The position numbers were made by a program, and so were the translations under genes. A stretch of 64,000 nt of DNA, from the NCBI GenBank assembly GCA_910589485.1, contig CAJUSW010000006.1:1-64000 (forward strand). The letters are read 5' to 3'. The stretch's first letter is position 1; every line of letters begins with the position of its first letter. Under the pieces are notes generated by a model. It saw nothing but the letters and a program-made list of their open reading frames with translations, had not been told where the DNA came from and did not search any database. This document shows positions 42,196 to 50,243 of this stretch, piece after piece. The stretch is from an uncultured Duncaniella sp. (GTDB taxonomy: Bacteria; Bacteroidota; Bacteroidia; Bacteroidales; Muribaculaceae).

Positions 42196-42966
42196 ATGAA
42201 TAGAATAATGAAAGTTTTAAGAAATATACTGTGCCTCGGATGTGTGGTGTCAATGCTTGCCGCCTGTACCGAGGACGACTATAAGGTCTACGACACCACT
42301 CAGAAGGACTCGGTGTTCTTCCAGTATAAGAACAACCGTCAGGAGGTGGATACTATTGTGGACTATTCGTTTGGCTACGATATCGCTAATGTCCACACTG
42401 TGGAGATCCCCGTCATCCTCATGGGCATGCCCTCTTCCACCGACCGTGTGATCGCAGTGGCTGCACTCCCTGACTCCACTACCATGATCGAGGGTACCCA
42501 CTACACCATCGAGGATGCAGTGATTCCTGCCGGCGAGGTGAGCGGTGTCATCAAGGTCAACCTGCTCCGCGACCGCGACCCCGAACTGCCCAACAAGCAG
42601 TACAAGCTCCGCCTCATCATCAATGAGAACGATGACCTCCGCTCCGTGAAGAACAGCTTCTTCAAGATCGTGTATTCCGACATTCGTCCCACCGTCGCCC
42701 CTGTATGGTGGCCGCGTTGGGGTGGCTTCCCCACTTACTCGTTCGAGAATGTTCAGCTCTTCTTCGACTACTTCTACCGTCTGGCTCCCGAGGCCAACCT
42801 CTCCATCTACAATGAGATGATCGAGGGCTATGGACATTACTTCGTGAATGCGCGTAGCCAGCAGGGTCCGTTTGTCAACTATGAGGCCTTCCTGCGTAAC
42901 TACGTGTCAATTCCCCTCTACAACGAGCACCCCGAGGTGACATGGCTTGAGAATCCCAACTGGTAA
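42196..42966 (+). CDS. DUF4843 domain lipoprotein
   Basis: 256 residues. Lipoprotein signal (ILCLGCVVSMLAAC) followed by a beta-rich DUF4843 fold (SVFFQYKNNRQEVDTIVDYS, EGTHYTIEDAVIPAGEVSG, KQYKLRLIINENDD). DUF4843 proteins sit directly after SusD in one recurring class of SusC/D operons and are thought to be surface accessory proteins. Third gene of the operon, 22 bases after SusD. Function not established. Confidence 0.9.
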   Translation: MNRIMKVLRNILCLGCVVSMLAACTEDDYKVYDTTQKDSVFFQYKNNRQEVDTIVDYSFGYDIANVHTVEIPVILMGMPSSTDRVIAVAALPDSTTMIEGTHYTIEDAVIPAGEVSGVIKVNLLRDRDPELPNKQYKLRLIINENDDLRSVKNSFFKIVYSDIRPTVAPVWWPRWGGFPTYSFENVQLFFDYFYRLAPEANLSIYNEMIEGYGHYFVNARSQQGPFVNYEAFLRNYVSIPLYNEHPEVTWLENPNW

Positions 42967-42984
42967 TCCTATATTTTAAGAATC

Positions 42985-44553
42985 ATGAAGTTACTATATA
43001 AATCACTTTTCATTCTCCCTCTCGCTCTCACAGGCGTGCTTTCTTCATGTATCGAGGACGAGAGTGCCTACGGCGGAGCCGCGCTTCCCTCGATTTCCGT
43101 GATGGGATCTGACTCCGATAAGCCCTACGAGATGAACTTCAACTACGGCGAGGACTGCGTGATCGATCCCCAGGTGCGCTACGACGGCACCGGCACTCTG
43201 TCCTACTCATGGTCGGTGGCTACTTACACCAATGGTGTGCGTGGCCAGCTGTCCGAGGTCAGCAACGAGCCCGTGTTCTCCTACTTCTTCCCTGAGGGTG
43301 GCATGTACATCGTACAGCTCAATGCCACCGACGGTACCATCGGTATCTCTCAAGAGTATCAGGTCAACATGAACCGCACCTTCGAGCAGGGCTATGCTCT
43401 CGTCTCCAATGACGCCAACGGCGTGGGCAATCTTGCGTTCATCAAGTCGCTCACCGCCGAGGACATCGATGCCGGTATATCCCAGATCATCATCGAGCAT
43501 TCACTCGAGGCTATCAACAAGGATCTGCCCGCCGAGGAGATCAAGGGCATCTACAAGCTCATGCTCACCTATCCCAAGATGGTGACCCGAATCGTGGTGG
43601 TGACCACCGGACGCACCCACTTCCTGGATCCCAACACATTCATGGCCATGACTTCCGTGGATTATAATAAGATCATCCCCGGATTCAAGTCCGATATCGC
43701 ATGGGGCAGTGCTTCAGCCATCAATCTCTACGATTCCTCGCTCAAGCGCTTCATCACAGTCAACGCTACCAATATGTTCGGCTATGAGTCCACCGACCTT
43801 GCCGGATATGAGCCTGACGATGTGATAGCCGGAGGCAATTACGAGGCATGGGGTTCGCTGACCTATATCAACTATTTCCTGTTGAAGAATCCTATGCGCT
43901 TCTACGGCAAATACACAAGCATGACCGATTGGGTGACACGCTGGAACTATTCTTCCGAACTGCGCATTGACGGCCATCCTCTCTTCGAGAACGAGGAACT
44001 CATCAAGGCGTTTATGGGCGTGAAGATCCCCGGTGTCTACAGCGACACTTATCCAAACTATGTGATCACCCGCGATGTCACCACCGGTAAGTACTATAAT
44101 TCCTATGTGAATGAGCTTTCGGGTGGCAGCTACTATCCCATGGAGCTTGTTTCTCGTGCCGAGATCAAGGTGGATGCGTCTACCGCCGTACCCACCGAAG
44201 CCTCTAACATGGTGCCCTCCCACAACTATAGCCGCACCTATTACAGTGTTGGCAACAGTGTCTACGTAGCTCTGCTTCTCAGCGACAATTCATTCTCGTT
44301 CCCCTCCACCTCCCAGGCATGTCTGTCCTATCCCGGCGAGGAAGTCACAGCGCTCTATGTGCGTGATTCCAGCCGTAACGATGGCTCCGATCAGCTCTGT
44401 GTCGCTACTGTCAACCAGGCTACCGGACGTGGAAACCTCTACATCTACAAGGTTGCCGATGTCCGCACCGACAATCCCAATCCCACTCCCGTGGATTCCT
44501 ATAAGAATTGCGCCGACCGCATCACCACGATCTTCTATAAGCCGCGTGTCTGA
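42985..44553 (+). CDS. PKD-like family surface lipoprotein
   Basis: 522 residues. Signal and lipobox (LALTGVLSSC), then a PKD-like beta-sandwich (about 45-130: GTGTLSYSWSVATYTNGVRG, YFFPEGGMYIVQLNATDG). The remainder looks like a beta-propeller or repetitive beta domain (AWGSASAINLYDSSLKRFIT, DQLCVATVNQATGRGNLYIY). This is the usual fourth member of SusC/SusD/DUF4843 operons. No catalytic motif is evident, so ligand capture is inferred. Followed by a clear terminator. Confidence 0.88.
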   Translation: MKLLYKSLFILPLALTGVLSSCIEDESAYGGAALPSISVMGSDSDKPYEMNFNYGEDCVIDPQVRYDGTGTLSYSWSVATYTNGVRGQLSEVSNEPVFSYFFPEGGMYIVQLNATDGTIGISQEYQVNMNRTFEQGYALVSNDANGVGNLAFIKSLTAEDIDAGISQIIIEHSLEAINKDLPAEEIKGIYKLMLTYPKMVTRIVVVTTGRTHFLDPNTFMAMTSVDYNKIIPGFKSDIAWGSASAINLYDSSLKRFITVNATNMFGYESTDLAGYEPDDVIAGGNYEAWGSLTYINYFLLKNPMRFYGKYTSMTDWVTRWNYSSELRIDGHPLFENEELIKAFMGVKIPGVYSDTYPNYVITRDVTTGKYYNSYVNELSGGSYYPMELVSRAEIKVDASTAVPTEASNMVPSHNYSRTYYSVGNSVYVALLLSDNSFSFPSTSQACLSYPGEEVTALYVRDSSRNDGSDQLCVATVNQATGRGNLYIYKVADVRTDNPNPTPVDSYKNCADRITTIFYKPRV

Positions 44554-44573
44554 TACGATCGTAAGTTGAACAG

Positions 44574-44632
44574 ATATCCTCTTCAAGTCCCCCGTCCGTT
44601 GGTCAAAAGGGATCCTGAAGAGGATATTTTTT
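44574..44632 (+). terminator. Terminator of the SusC operon
   Basis: ATATCCTCTTCA (44574-44585) pairs with TGAAGAGGATAT (44616-44627), followed by a T-run to 44632. Confidence 0.9.
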
Positions 44633-44698
44633 CCTCAATGATTATTTCGGTCGGTGAATTTTAAGCCTCCGCTTATTGTGAAATCCGCTGATATTCTT

Positions 44699-44706
44699 TA
44701 CCTTTG
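44699..44706 (+). promoter_or_regulatory. TlpA gene promoter, -7 element
   Basis: TACCTTTG lies 73 bases before ATG 44779. The transcript would start just upstream of a 10-bp tandem repeat. Confidence 0.7.
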
Positions 44707-44720
44707 GAATGTTGTAAATT

Positions 44721-44770
44721 AATCCAATCCAAACCAATCCAAACCAATCCAAACCAATCCAAACCAATCA
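44721..44770 (+). repeat. 10-bp tandem repeat in the TlpA-gene leader
   Basis: AAACCAATCC is repeated about five times without interruption (first unit slightly variant, last ending ATCA). The array contains no G, lies wholly in the 5' leader between promoter and start codon, and could change length by slippage. Confidence 0.9.
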
Positions 44771-44778
44771 TAATCCAT

Positions 44779-46155
44779 ATGAACTTCAAGAAATCATTCA
44801 TAGCCGTGGCCGTTGGCCTCTTCGCTATGTCAGGATCAGCCGCTTATGCGCAGAACTCTCCGGGTATGGAGACATTCCCCGTCAGCTTCGACCTCTCCGC
44901 GCTCCCCGACTGCTCCGGATTCAACATCGCTCTCAACGCCATCGAGGCATCCAATCGCTCGCTTGTCACCCTCAAGCGCCCCTCCGAGACCTCATGCACC
45001 CTCTCGGGCGACATGTTCCGTGGCAAAAACGGCATATACAACCTCTACTGCTACAGCCGCACTCAGCAATACATCCTCCCCGTAAGCCTCGATGCCACCA
45101 CCGGCCCCGTGGCCCTGAGCATTGTCGACGGCGTGCTCATCTCCAACCTCAAGGACCCCTCCAACCTCGCCCTCGGCAAGTGTGACGAACTCTTCTCCCA
45201 CATCTCCATGACCCTCGCCGATGGGGTCGACAAGATGCCAGTCGACGAGATGAAATCCTTGATAGGACGCTATGCCACCGTGGCCGACTCCATCGCCTCG
45301 CTACCCGGTCTCCCCGCCGGCATATCCCAGTACATCCGCATCTGGGGCTACACCGCCACCTACGATGCCGTAAACCTCTCGGTTCACCTCCGCAAGCGCA
45401 CCGGCCTCGAAGTCCCCTTCTCGGCTGCCAACTTCCTCCCCGACCCCGCCATGGTGCTCGATACCCCCCTCGCCGCATGCTTCTCATCAGTTCCCTCCAT
45501 CGTGGCTTCCTCGCTTAAGGGCAACACCATCGAGGAGAAGATGGCCACTCTGTACTCATTCTATGATGATGAGGCCATCCGCTCGCGTGTCACCAACTCC
45601 ATGCTCGACTCATTCCTCAACAATTTCGACTACAAGAACAACTTCGACGACGGCGTGGCACGTCTCACAGCTCTCACCGAGCGCTACTCACTCCCTGCCA
45701 CCTGGGTCGACAACTTCAAGGCCCGTAAAGTCACCATCCCCGGCACCCCCTTCCCCGAAGCCGTAGTCCTCGTTGACCGCAACGGCAATAAGGTAGACTT
45801 CTCCTCGTTCAAGGGCAAATACGTCTTCGTTGACCTCTGGGCCTCATGGTGTGGCCCCTGCGTAGGCGAAGTTCCCCACATGCAGAAACTCGAGAAAGAA
45901 TTCGAGGGTAGCGACGACGTCACCTTCGTATCCATCTCCGTTGACAAGAGCGAGGACGCATGGCTCAAGAAGATGGACCAGCTCAACATGCACGGTAATC
46001 AGCTCCGCGACTCCTCGGGCGACCTTTGCACCCTACTCAACGTCAAGGGCATCCCCCACTTCCTCCTCTACGACCGTGACGGCAACCTCCTTGTCTACAA
46101 GACCACCCGGCCTTCCCACAAAGACACACTTCCCATGCTCAAATCGCTCAAATAA
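44779..46155 (+). CDS. TlpA-family thiol-disulfide oxidoreductase
   Basis: 458 residues, exported (FIAVAVGLFAMSGSAAYA signal). A ~320-residue N-terminal region of unknown fold precedes a thioredoxin domain (about 335-458) with the redox motif WCGPC at 357-361 and the cis-Pro segment KGIPHFLLYD. Bacteroidota often place such proteins beside SusC/D operons. The role may be reduction of disulfides in periplasmic proteins or substrates. The frame is open through the leader repeat, but a 10-bp unit there makes that part unlikely to be coding; ATG 44779 begins a proper signal peptide. Codon use is extremely C-rich at third positions. Confidence 0.88.
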   Translation: MNFKKSFIAVAVGLFAMSGSAAYAQNSPGMETFPVSFDLSALPDCSGFNIALNAIEASNRSLVTLKRPSETSCTLSGDMFRGKNGIYNLYCYSRTQQYILPVSLDATTGPVALSIVDGVLISNLKDPSNLALGKCDELFSHISMTLADGVDKMPVDEMKSLIGRYATVADSIASLPGLPAGISQYIRIWGYTATYDAVNLSVHLRKRTGLEVPFSAANFLPDPAMVLDTPLAACFSSVPSIVASSLKGNTIEEKMATLYSFYDDEAIRSRVTNSMLDSFLNNFDYKNNFDDGVARLTALTERYSLPATWVDNFKARKVTIPGTPFPEAVVLVDRNGNKVDFSSFKGKYVFVDLWASWCGPCVGEVPHMQKLEKEFEGSDDVTFVSISVDKSEDAWLKKMDQLNMHGNQLRDSSGDLCTLLNVKGIPHFLLYDRDGNLLVYKTTRPSHKDTLPMLKSLK

Positions 46156-46170
46156 TCCCGTTTCCGCAAT

Positions 46171-46220
46171 AAAACATATGCTCCATCCACGCTCAAGACG
46201 CATGGATGGAGCATATTTTA
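46171..46220 (+). terminator. Terminator of the TlpA gene
   Basis: ATATGCTCCATCCA (46176-46189) pairs with TGGATGGAGCATAT (46203-46216), followed by TTTT. Confidence 0.88.
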
Positions 46221-46289
46221 TGTTATAACTAAAATCAATCCTGAGTTGACGGGGATCAAAGAAGTCAGAGAATAAAAAAGAATCCAAGT

Positions 46290-46342
46290 CTCCTAACCTT
46301 ATAACCTCCTAACCTCTTAACCTTCTTCCCGCCAGGGGCGAA
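46290..46342 (-). repeat. GGTTA-repeat plus hairpin after the Ala-rich gene
   Basis: On the minus strand, just past the stop codon, a TTCGCCCC..GGGAAGAA near-hairpin leads into AAGGTTAAGAGGTTAGGAGG-type repeats (46290-46325). The same arrangement follows the genes ending at 48202 and 54724. Confidence 0.65.
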
Positions 46343-46693
46343 TCATTTAAGTTTGTCAGCGAGATTGGCGGCGGCATCAGCGATCGAATCGAGAGCACTT
46401 GCGGCACCCGCCTTTACCTTATCAATGATAGGAGCGGCCTTCTCCTTAGCCTCCTGAGCCGAAGCCGACAGCGAATCCTGAGCATCCGACAGTGTCGACG
46501 CCACAGTCTCCTTCACATCAGCCAACTTCTCGCTTGCAGTCTGCTTGGCCTGCGCCACCTTATCCGCGATAGCCTCCTTGTCGGCCTTCATCTGTGCATT
46601 GGCAGCCACCTTGGCTGCATCCGCGCTCACTTCAGCCGCCTGGGCTGATATCTTGCTTGCCGCATCGGCAATTTTCTGCTGTTTTGAATCCAT
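46343..46693 (-). CDS. Ala-rich helical protein (LEA/apolipoprotein-like)
   Basis: 116 residues, about one third Ala, with Lys/Asp/Glu spaced to make continuous amphipathic helices (KISAQAAEVSADAAKVAANA, KEAIADKVAQAKQTASEKLA) and no signal peptide or Cys. The pattern resembles late-embryogenesis-abundant or YtxH-tail-like proteins that coat membranes or protect under stress; this is inference only. No TAnnTTTG element was found upstream. It is convergent with the TlpA gene. Confidence 0.72.
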   Translation of the reverse strand: MDSKQQKIADAASKISAQAAEVSADAAKVAANAQMKADKEAIADKVAQAKQTASEKLADVKETVASTLSDAQDSLSASAQEAKEKAAPIIDKVKAGAASALDSIADAAANLADKLK

Positions 46694-46844
46694 AACTTTA
46701 TATTTTTTATGTGTAACTTTTATTCTTTATCAGCTCACAGAGCCTCATGGGTAAAACATACCCACCCCGATGATAGTTGAGATCTTGACCTCCAATTTAT
46801 GTTAAATTTTTTCGCAAACTATTGTTTTAGGACTTTCCTTGAAT

Positions 46845-46852
46845 TACCTTTG
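46845..46852 (+). promoter_or_regulatory. Rubrerythrin promoter, -7 element
   Basis: TACCTTTG lies 51 bases before ATG 46903. Confidence 0.72.
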
Positions 46853-46902
46853 CGTATCACTTCACAGTGCTTACAAAACTCAACAATATATTACACACAA
46901 CT

Positions 46903-47454
46903 ATGAAGAAGAAATTCATCTGTACCGTATGCGGTTACGTTCACGAAGGTGACGCCGCTCCCGAAAAGTGCCCCCTCTGCGGTGCTCCCGCATCCAAGTT
47001 TGAAGAGCTCAAGGAAGGCGAAGCCCTCAACTTCGTTACCGAGCACGTGATCGGCATCGCCAAGGATACCGACGACGAAATGAAGAAGGACCTCAACGCC
47101 CACTTCATGGGCGAGTGCACCGAGGTAGGTATGTACCTCGCCATGTCTCGTCAGGCCGACCGTGAAGGCTATCCCGAAATCGCCGAGGCATTCCGCCGCT
47201 ACGCTCTCGAGGAGGCTGACCACGCTTCCCGCTTCGCCGAACTCCTCGGCGACGTTGTTTGGGATACCAAGACCAACCTCGAAAAGCGCATGAACGCCGA
47301 GTCAGGTGCTTGCGCCGACAAGATGCGTATTGCAGCCCGCGCCAAGCAGCTCAACCTCGACGCCATCCATGACACCGTTCATGAAATGGCTAAGGACGAG
47401 GCTCGTCACGGCCGTGGCTTCGAAGGCCTCTTCCGTCGTTACTTCGGCAAGTAA
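46903..47454 (+). CDS. Rubrerythrin with N-terminal rubredoxin domain (reverse rubrerythrin)
   Basis: 183 residues. An iron centre near the N-terminus (CTVCGY and CPLCGAP) precedes a ferritin-like four-helix domain with diiron ligands in ECTEVG, EEADHASR and DEARHGRG. The domain order is the reverse of classical rubrerythrin. Such proteins reduce hydrogen peroxide with NADH-derived electrons and protect anaerobes. The frame opens upstream at 46867, but ATG 46903 starts the conserved MKKKFICTVCGY. Strong codon bias and a good promoter suggest high expression. Confidence 0.94.
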   Translation: MKKKFICTVCGYVHEGDAAPEKCPLCGAPASKFEELKEGEALNFVTEHVIGIAKDTDDEMKKDLNAHFMGECTEVGMYLAMSRQADREGYPEIAEAFRRYALEEADHASRFAELLGDVVWDTKTNLEKRMNAESGACADKMRIAARAKQLNLDAIHDTVHEMAKDEARHGRGFEGLFRRYFGK

Positions 47455-47525
47455 TCCCCCGCCTCAACCCGAGGCTTGGGCACTCGGGCACATTGCCCGT
47501 ATAAAACAGCCCATATAAAAAAGAC

Positions 47526-47568
47526 ACCGTGGATAGGACGCACCCGCTCCCATCCACGGTACTTTTTT
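47526..47568 (+). terminator. Rubrerythrin terminator
   Basis: ACCGTGGAT (47526-47534) pairs with ATCCACGGT (47552-47560), followed by ACTTTTTT. Confidence 0.88.
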
Positions 47569-47616
47569 AGTATCTCGTCCCACATGGTTATATACTTGGA
47601 CTATGAATCCAAAGAT

Positions 47617-47635
47617 TTAGACCATAGGTCTAAAG
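47617..47635. repeat. TTTAGACC-ATA-GGTCTAAA hairpin
   Basis: A perfect 8-bp stem with a 3-base loop. Related TATAGACCATAGATC sequences occur in the 13.9-kb and 15.45-kb island repeats. Confidence 0.6.
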
Positions 47636-47640
47636 ATGCC

Positions 47641-47725
47641 ATAAGTAAGACGTAAAAATATAAGCATATATAAATAGCAGTTATTTTTATAGTATTTAGG
47701 CTACTGAATGAAGGAGTATAACCCT
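47641..47725. repeat. Truncated MITE-like element
   Basis: ATAAGTAAGACGTAAAAATA.. through CTGAATGAAGGAGTATAACC matches the left ~80 bases of the long element at 26137-26326, with several changes. The right end is missing; the next sequence is unrelated. Confidence 0.65.
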
Positions 47726-47772
47726 TGTCAGCGATACGCTCCGAACCACTTCGCCAGAAGGCTCCAACCCAT

Positions 47773-47936
47773 CCCGCAGGTTCACCTTCCACTAAGCCCT
47801 GCAAGGGCGATACAATTATAGCCCCGCCACGAGCGGCGGATGCAAATTGCCCGTTAGGGCAAAATTTGCATCCAGGCGCGAGGCGCGGGGAAAACGAAAA
47901 AGCGTGCGTTCGGGCGTCGGAGACGTCCTCTAATTT
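47773..47936 (+). repeat. Structured ~160-bp repeat, copy B
   Basis: Same element as 15168-15329 in the opposite orientation. The central hairpin at 47838-47873 (GGATGCAAATT with AATTTGCATCC plus GCCC/GGGC) is enclosed by a CCCCGC/GCGGGG stem. It lies head-to-tail with copy C. Confidence 0.85.
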
Positions 47937-47937
47937 C

Positions 47938-48097
47938 CCCGCAGGCTATTCCCGAAAAGCCCTGAAAGTGCGATGCAATTATAGCCCCGCCACGAGACCG
48001 ACAAGCAAATCGCCCGTCAGGGCAAGATTTGCGCTGTCGGGCGAGGCGCGGGGAAAATTAAAATCCATCAACAAGGGCGTCGAAGACGTCCTATAAT
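47938..48097 (+). repeat. Structured ~160-bp repeat, copy C (diverged stem)
   Basis: Directly follows copy B. The central hairpin at 47998-48040 keeps pairing with different bases: CCGACA/TGTCGG at the base, GCAAATC/GATTTGC, then GCCC/GGGC, with the same AA bulge. The outer CCCCGC/GCGGGG stem and the GCGTCGAAGACGTCC end are conserved. The open frame 47725-48096 is a by-product. Confidence 0.85.
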
Positions 48098-48139
48098 CTA
48101 CCGGATATTCGTGGCTACGGAAAAATATACAGGCTCAAT

Positions 48140-48201
48140 AGATAACCCCATAACCCTCTAACCTTCGTCCCGCCAGGGACGAATCCCTCGCCAGGGACGA
48201 A
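48140..48201 (-). repeat. GGTTA-repeat plus hairpins after the HIT gene
   Basis: On the minus strand, past the HIT stop codon, a near-copy of the hairpin leads to a perfect TTCGTCCC-TGGC-GGGACGAA hairpin, then AAGGTTAGAGGGTTATGGGG. Same layout as 46290-46342. Confidence 0.65.
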
Positions 48202-48627
48202 TTAGAGCTCCGCTTTCAGGCGGCCTATCATATCGGCATACTCCTCATCCGACAGATACACCTCCCCCGGATTCATACGGAAAGTCCCGCCATAGTCAGG
48301 GCCATCAACATACTTCGGCGCCAGATGGAAATGCAGGTGCGACAACTTATCGCTGTAGGCTCCATAATTGATCTTCTCGGGATTGAACGCACGTTGCATA
48401 GCGCGGGTCACGCGGGCCACATCGGCCATAAACGCATTGCGCTCCTCATCGCTCAGCTCGTTCAGGTCATTCACATGACCGTTATAGGCCACCAGGCAAC
48501 GGCCACGGTAGGTCTGCTCCTTGAAAAGGAACGCGCGCGACACACTCAGGTCGGCAAACGGAATCATCAGGTTGTGGAGAGTCTCGTTATTAGTGCAATA
48601 AAGACACTCTTTGGGATCGCTATACAT
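48202..48627 (-). CDS. HIT-family nucleotide hydrolase/transferase
   Basis: 141 residues. The histidine-triad motif HLHFHLAP places His at 97, 99 and 101. The N-terminal CLYCTNN could form half of a zinc site. HIT proteins act on phosphoramidates or AMP conjugates; the exact substrate is unknown. Minus-strand promoter TACCTTTG lies at 48666-48673. Confidence 0.9.
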   Translation of the reverse strand: MYSDPKECLYCTNNETLHNLMIPFADLSVSRAFLFKEQTYRGRCLVAYNGHVNDLNELSDEERNAFMADVARVTRAMQRAFNPEKINYGAYSDKLSHLHFHLAPKYVDGPDYGGTFRMNPGEVYLSDEEYADMIGRLKAEL

Positions 48628-48665
48628 AGTAAACGGATTTAAAGTGATAGTAAAAAGTTGATATG

Positions 48666-48673
48666 CAAAGGTA
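48666..48673 (-). promoter_or_regulatory. HIT gene promoter, -7 element
   Basis: CAAAGGTA on the plus strand is TACCTTTG on the minus strand, 39 bases before the ATG. Confidence 0.66.
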
Positions 48674-48794
48674 CCAAATCAGAACATAAAATTCAAGCCA
48701 TCGGAGCAGAATATCTCTGCGCCGATGGCTTGAATTTATTTCCACATTCGATAACTATGTGAATGTTGATATTGGCGGTAGAATAGATTATGCC

Positions 48795-50243
48795 TTAGAA
48801 ACTGTAGCTTATACCGATTGACGGGATGAACGCGTGGAGCTTATAGTCCGCGGTAAACTTGCCCGAGGTGGGGATGCCAAACTTGTTAGCGGTCTCGTTG
48901 GCCTTGTTGAGGGCCTGGTCAGCAGGAAGTCCCATGCCCATGAAAGTCGTCGCGAGCTTTCCGCGGAACGCCGTACCCATCAGGTCGGGATACTCGCATG
49001 AAGCACCCTCCACGCCACATCCGTGTACATACATGAAGGCCACGTCAATCGACAGGCGCGGTATCGGGCGGAACGACAATCCCACGGTAGGCTCAACCTT
49101 GGTCATGCCCGGAGTCTCGGGATTGTAGAAATTCTTGTTCACGGGCGATGTATCCACCATCAGGCCCACACGTGCGTCGAAGCGGTCAGTGACAGCATAC
49201 TGTGCACCAAGCGAGTAGCACCACGAGTTCTTGTAATGCTTCTCAATATTCTGGTTATAGTCAGCCAGACTCTCATCGAGAAACTCTATATCGAGTTTCT
49301 TGTAGGTGTGCCATCCGGTCAGGCGGGCGTCAAAAGCTAACGTCAGGCGATCGATGGGCTTATAAGCCACACCTAAGCCAAGCACCCAGGGGCAAGGCAT
49401 CTCTGCGGTGAAATTGGCATTATTGATCATTTCGAGTTTGTCGCCAAGTAATTTTCGTAACATAGGAGCACAGTCAACCGAAGCGTCGCCGGCCTTAACC
49501 CTCATGGGCATGCGCGAGCGGAACGATGCACCGAAATTCAGTTTCTCATTCACCTTGTACATGGCGCCCACATTGAATCCCACGGTCACACGGGCTGTGC
49601 CGGTCAGGTTTACCGAGGCTGGAGTAGTGGTGCCGAATTCCTTTAAATCTTCGGCTCCGGGCTGTTGGAGAGCCTTCATAGCGGTGATCACCTTATCAGT
49701 GGTCTCGGCTGTCACGAGCCCCTTGTTGAGATCCACACTGCCCCACGAGATCATGGCACCGATGCCTACCGAGAGTTTCGGGGTGATGGCCCATGCCACG
49801 GTGGGCTGTACGGTAAACACCTTCAGATTCACATTCTGGTTCAGCACAGCGCCGGGCCAGTTGTCGGTCCAGTTGATCGACGAGCCATAGGGGGTGTAAA
49901 ACGATACACCGGCCTTGAGATTATCGTAGATCGAGAATGCCGCATGCGCTCCGATAGGGGTAGCCGCATTGCAGTCGGTGTCATATTTCTTTCCGTCGGG
50001 TTGAACTGTGGCGGTGGCGGTAGGCATGATTGCGGTAAACGAGCCCGACAGATCGAGCGTCTTGTTCATGAATGCCATGCCGGCAGGGTTGAAGAACATG
50101 CTCTCGGCTCCCAGTTCCATTGCAATACCGGTATGTCCCATACCGAGTTGCTTGGCCGATAGAGAATTGACTTGATAGCCTTCGGCCATTGCGGCTCCGG
50201 CTGAAAGCAGGAGGGCGAGGGCCGATAAGATTACTTTTTTCAT
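48795..50243 (-). CDS. OmpP1/FadL-family outer-membrane transporter
   Basis: 482 residues. The signal peptide (MKKVILSALALLLSAGAAMA) is followed by the FadL-type hatch N-terminus GYQVNSLSAKQLGMGHTGIA and ESMFFNPAGMAFM, then a 14-strand-like barrel ending IPSIGISYSF with terminal Phe. The family carries hydrophobic compounds such as long-chain fatty acids inward by lateral diffusion. The long upstream extension of the frame crosses the promoter (TACCTTTG minus at 50370-50377) and has no signal features, so ATG 50243 is chosen. Monocistronic. Confidence 0.92.
   Translation of the reverse strand: MKKVILSALALLLSAGAAMAEGYQVNSLSAKQLGMGHTGIAMELGAESMFFNPAGMAFMNKTLDLSGSFTAIMPTATATVQPDGKKYDTDCNAATPIGAHAAFSIYDNLKAGVSFYTPYGSSINWTDNWPGAVLNQNVNLKVFTVQPTVAWAITPKLSVGIGAMISWGSVDLNKGLVTAETTDKVITAMKALQQPGAEDLKEFGTTTPASVNLTGTARVTVGFNVGAMYKVNEKLNFGASFRSRMPMRVKAGDASVDCAPMLRKLLGDKLEMINNANFTAEMPCPWVLGLGVAYKPIDRLTLAFDARLTGWHTYKKLDIEFLDESLADYNQNIEKHYKNSWCYSLGAQYAVTDRFDARVGLMVDTSPVNKNFYNPETPGMTKVEPTVGLSFRPIPRLSIDVAFMYVHGCGVEGASCEYPDLMGTAFRGKLATTFMGMGLPADQALNKANETANKFGIPTSGKFTADYKLHAFIPSIGISYSF

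Noticed and set aside
44721..44770. CRISPR-like array
   Set aside because: It is a simple tandem repeat of 10 bases with no spacers. No CRISPR repeats or cas genes were seen anywhere in the window.
44704..44778. N-terminal extension of the TlpA protein through the 10-bp repeat
   Set aside because: It starts next to the promoter, lacks a signal peptide, and the 10-bp unit would change frame with any copy-number change; ATG 44779 begins a clear signal peptide.
47725..48096. 123-codon frame across repeat copies B and C, and the similar frame at 15169-15477
   Set aside because: Both translate the structured repeat. Stem-preserving changes between copies and the lack of any protein features indicate that the nucleic acid, not the peptide, is conserved.
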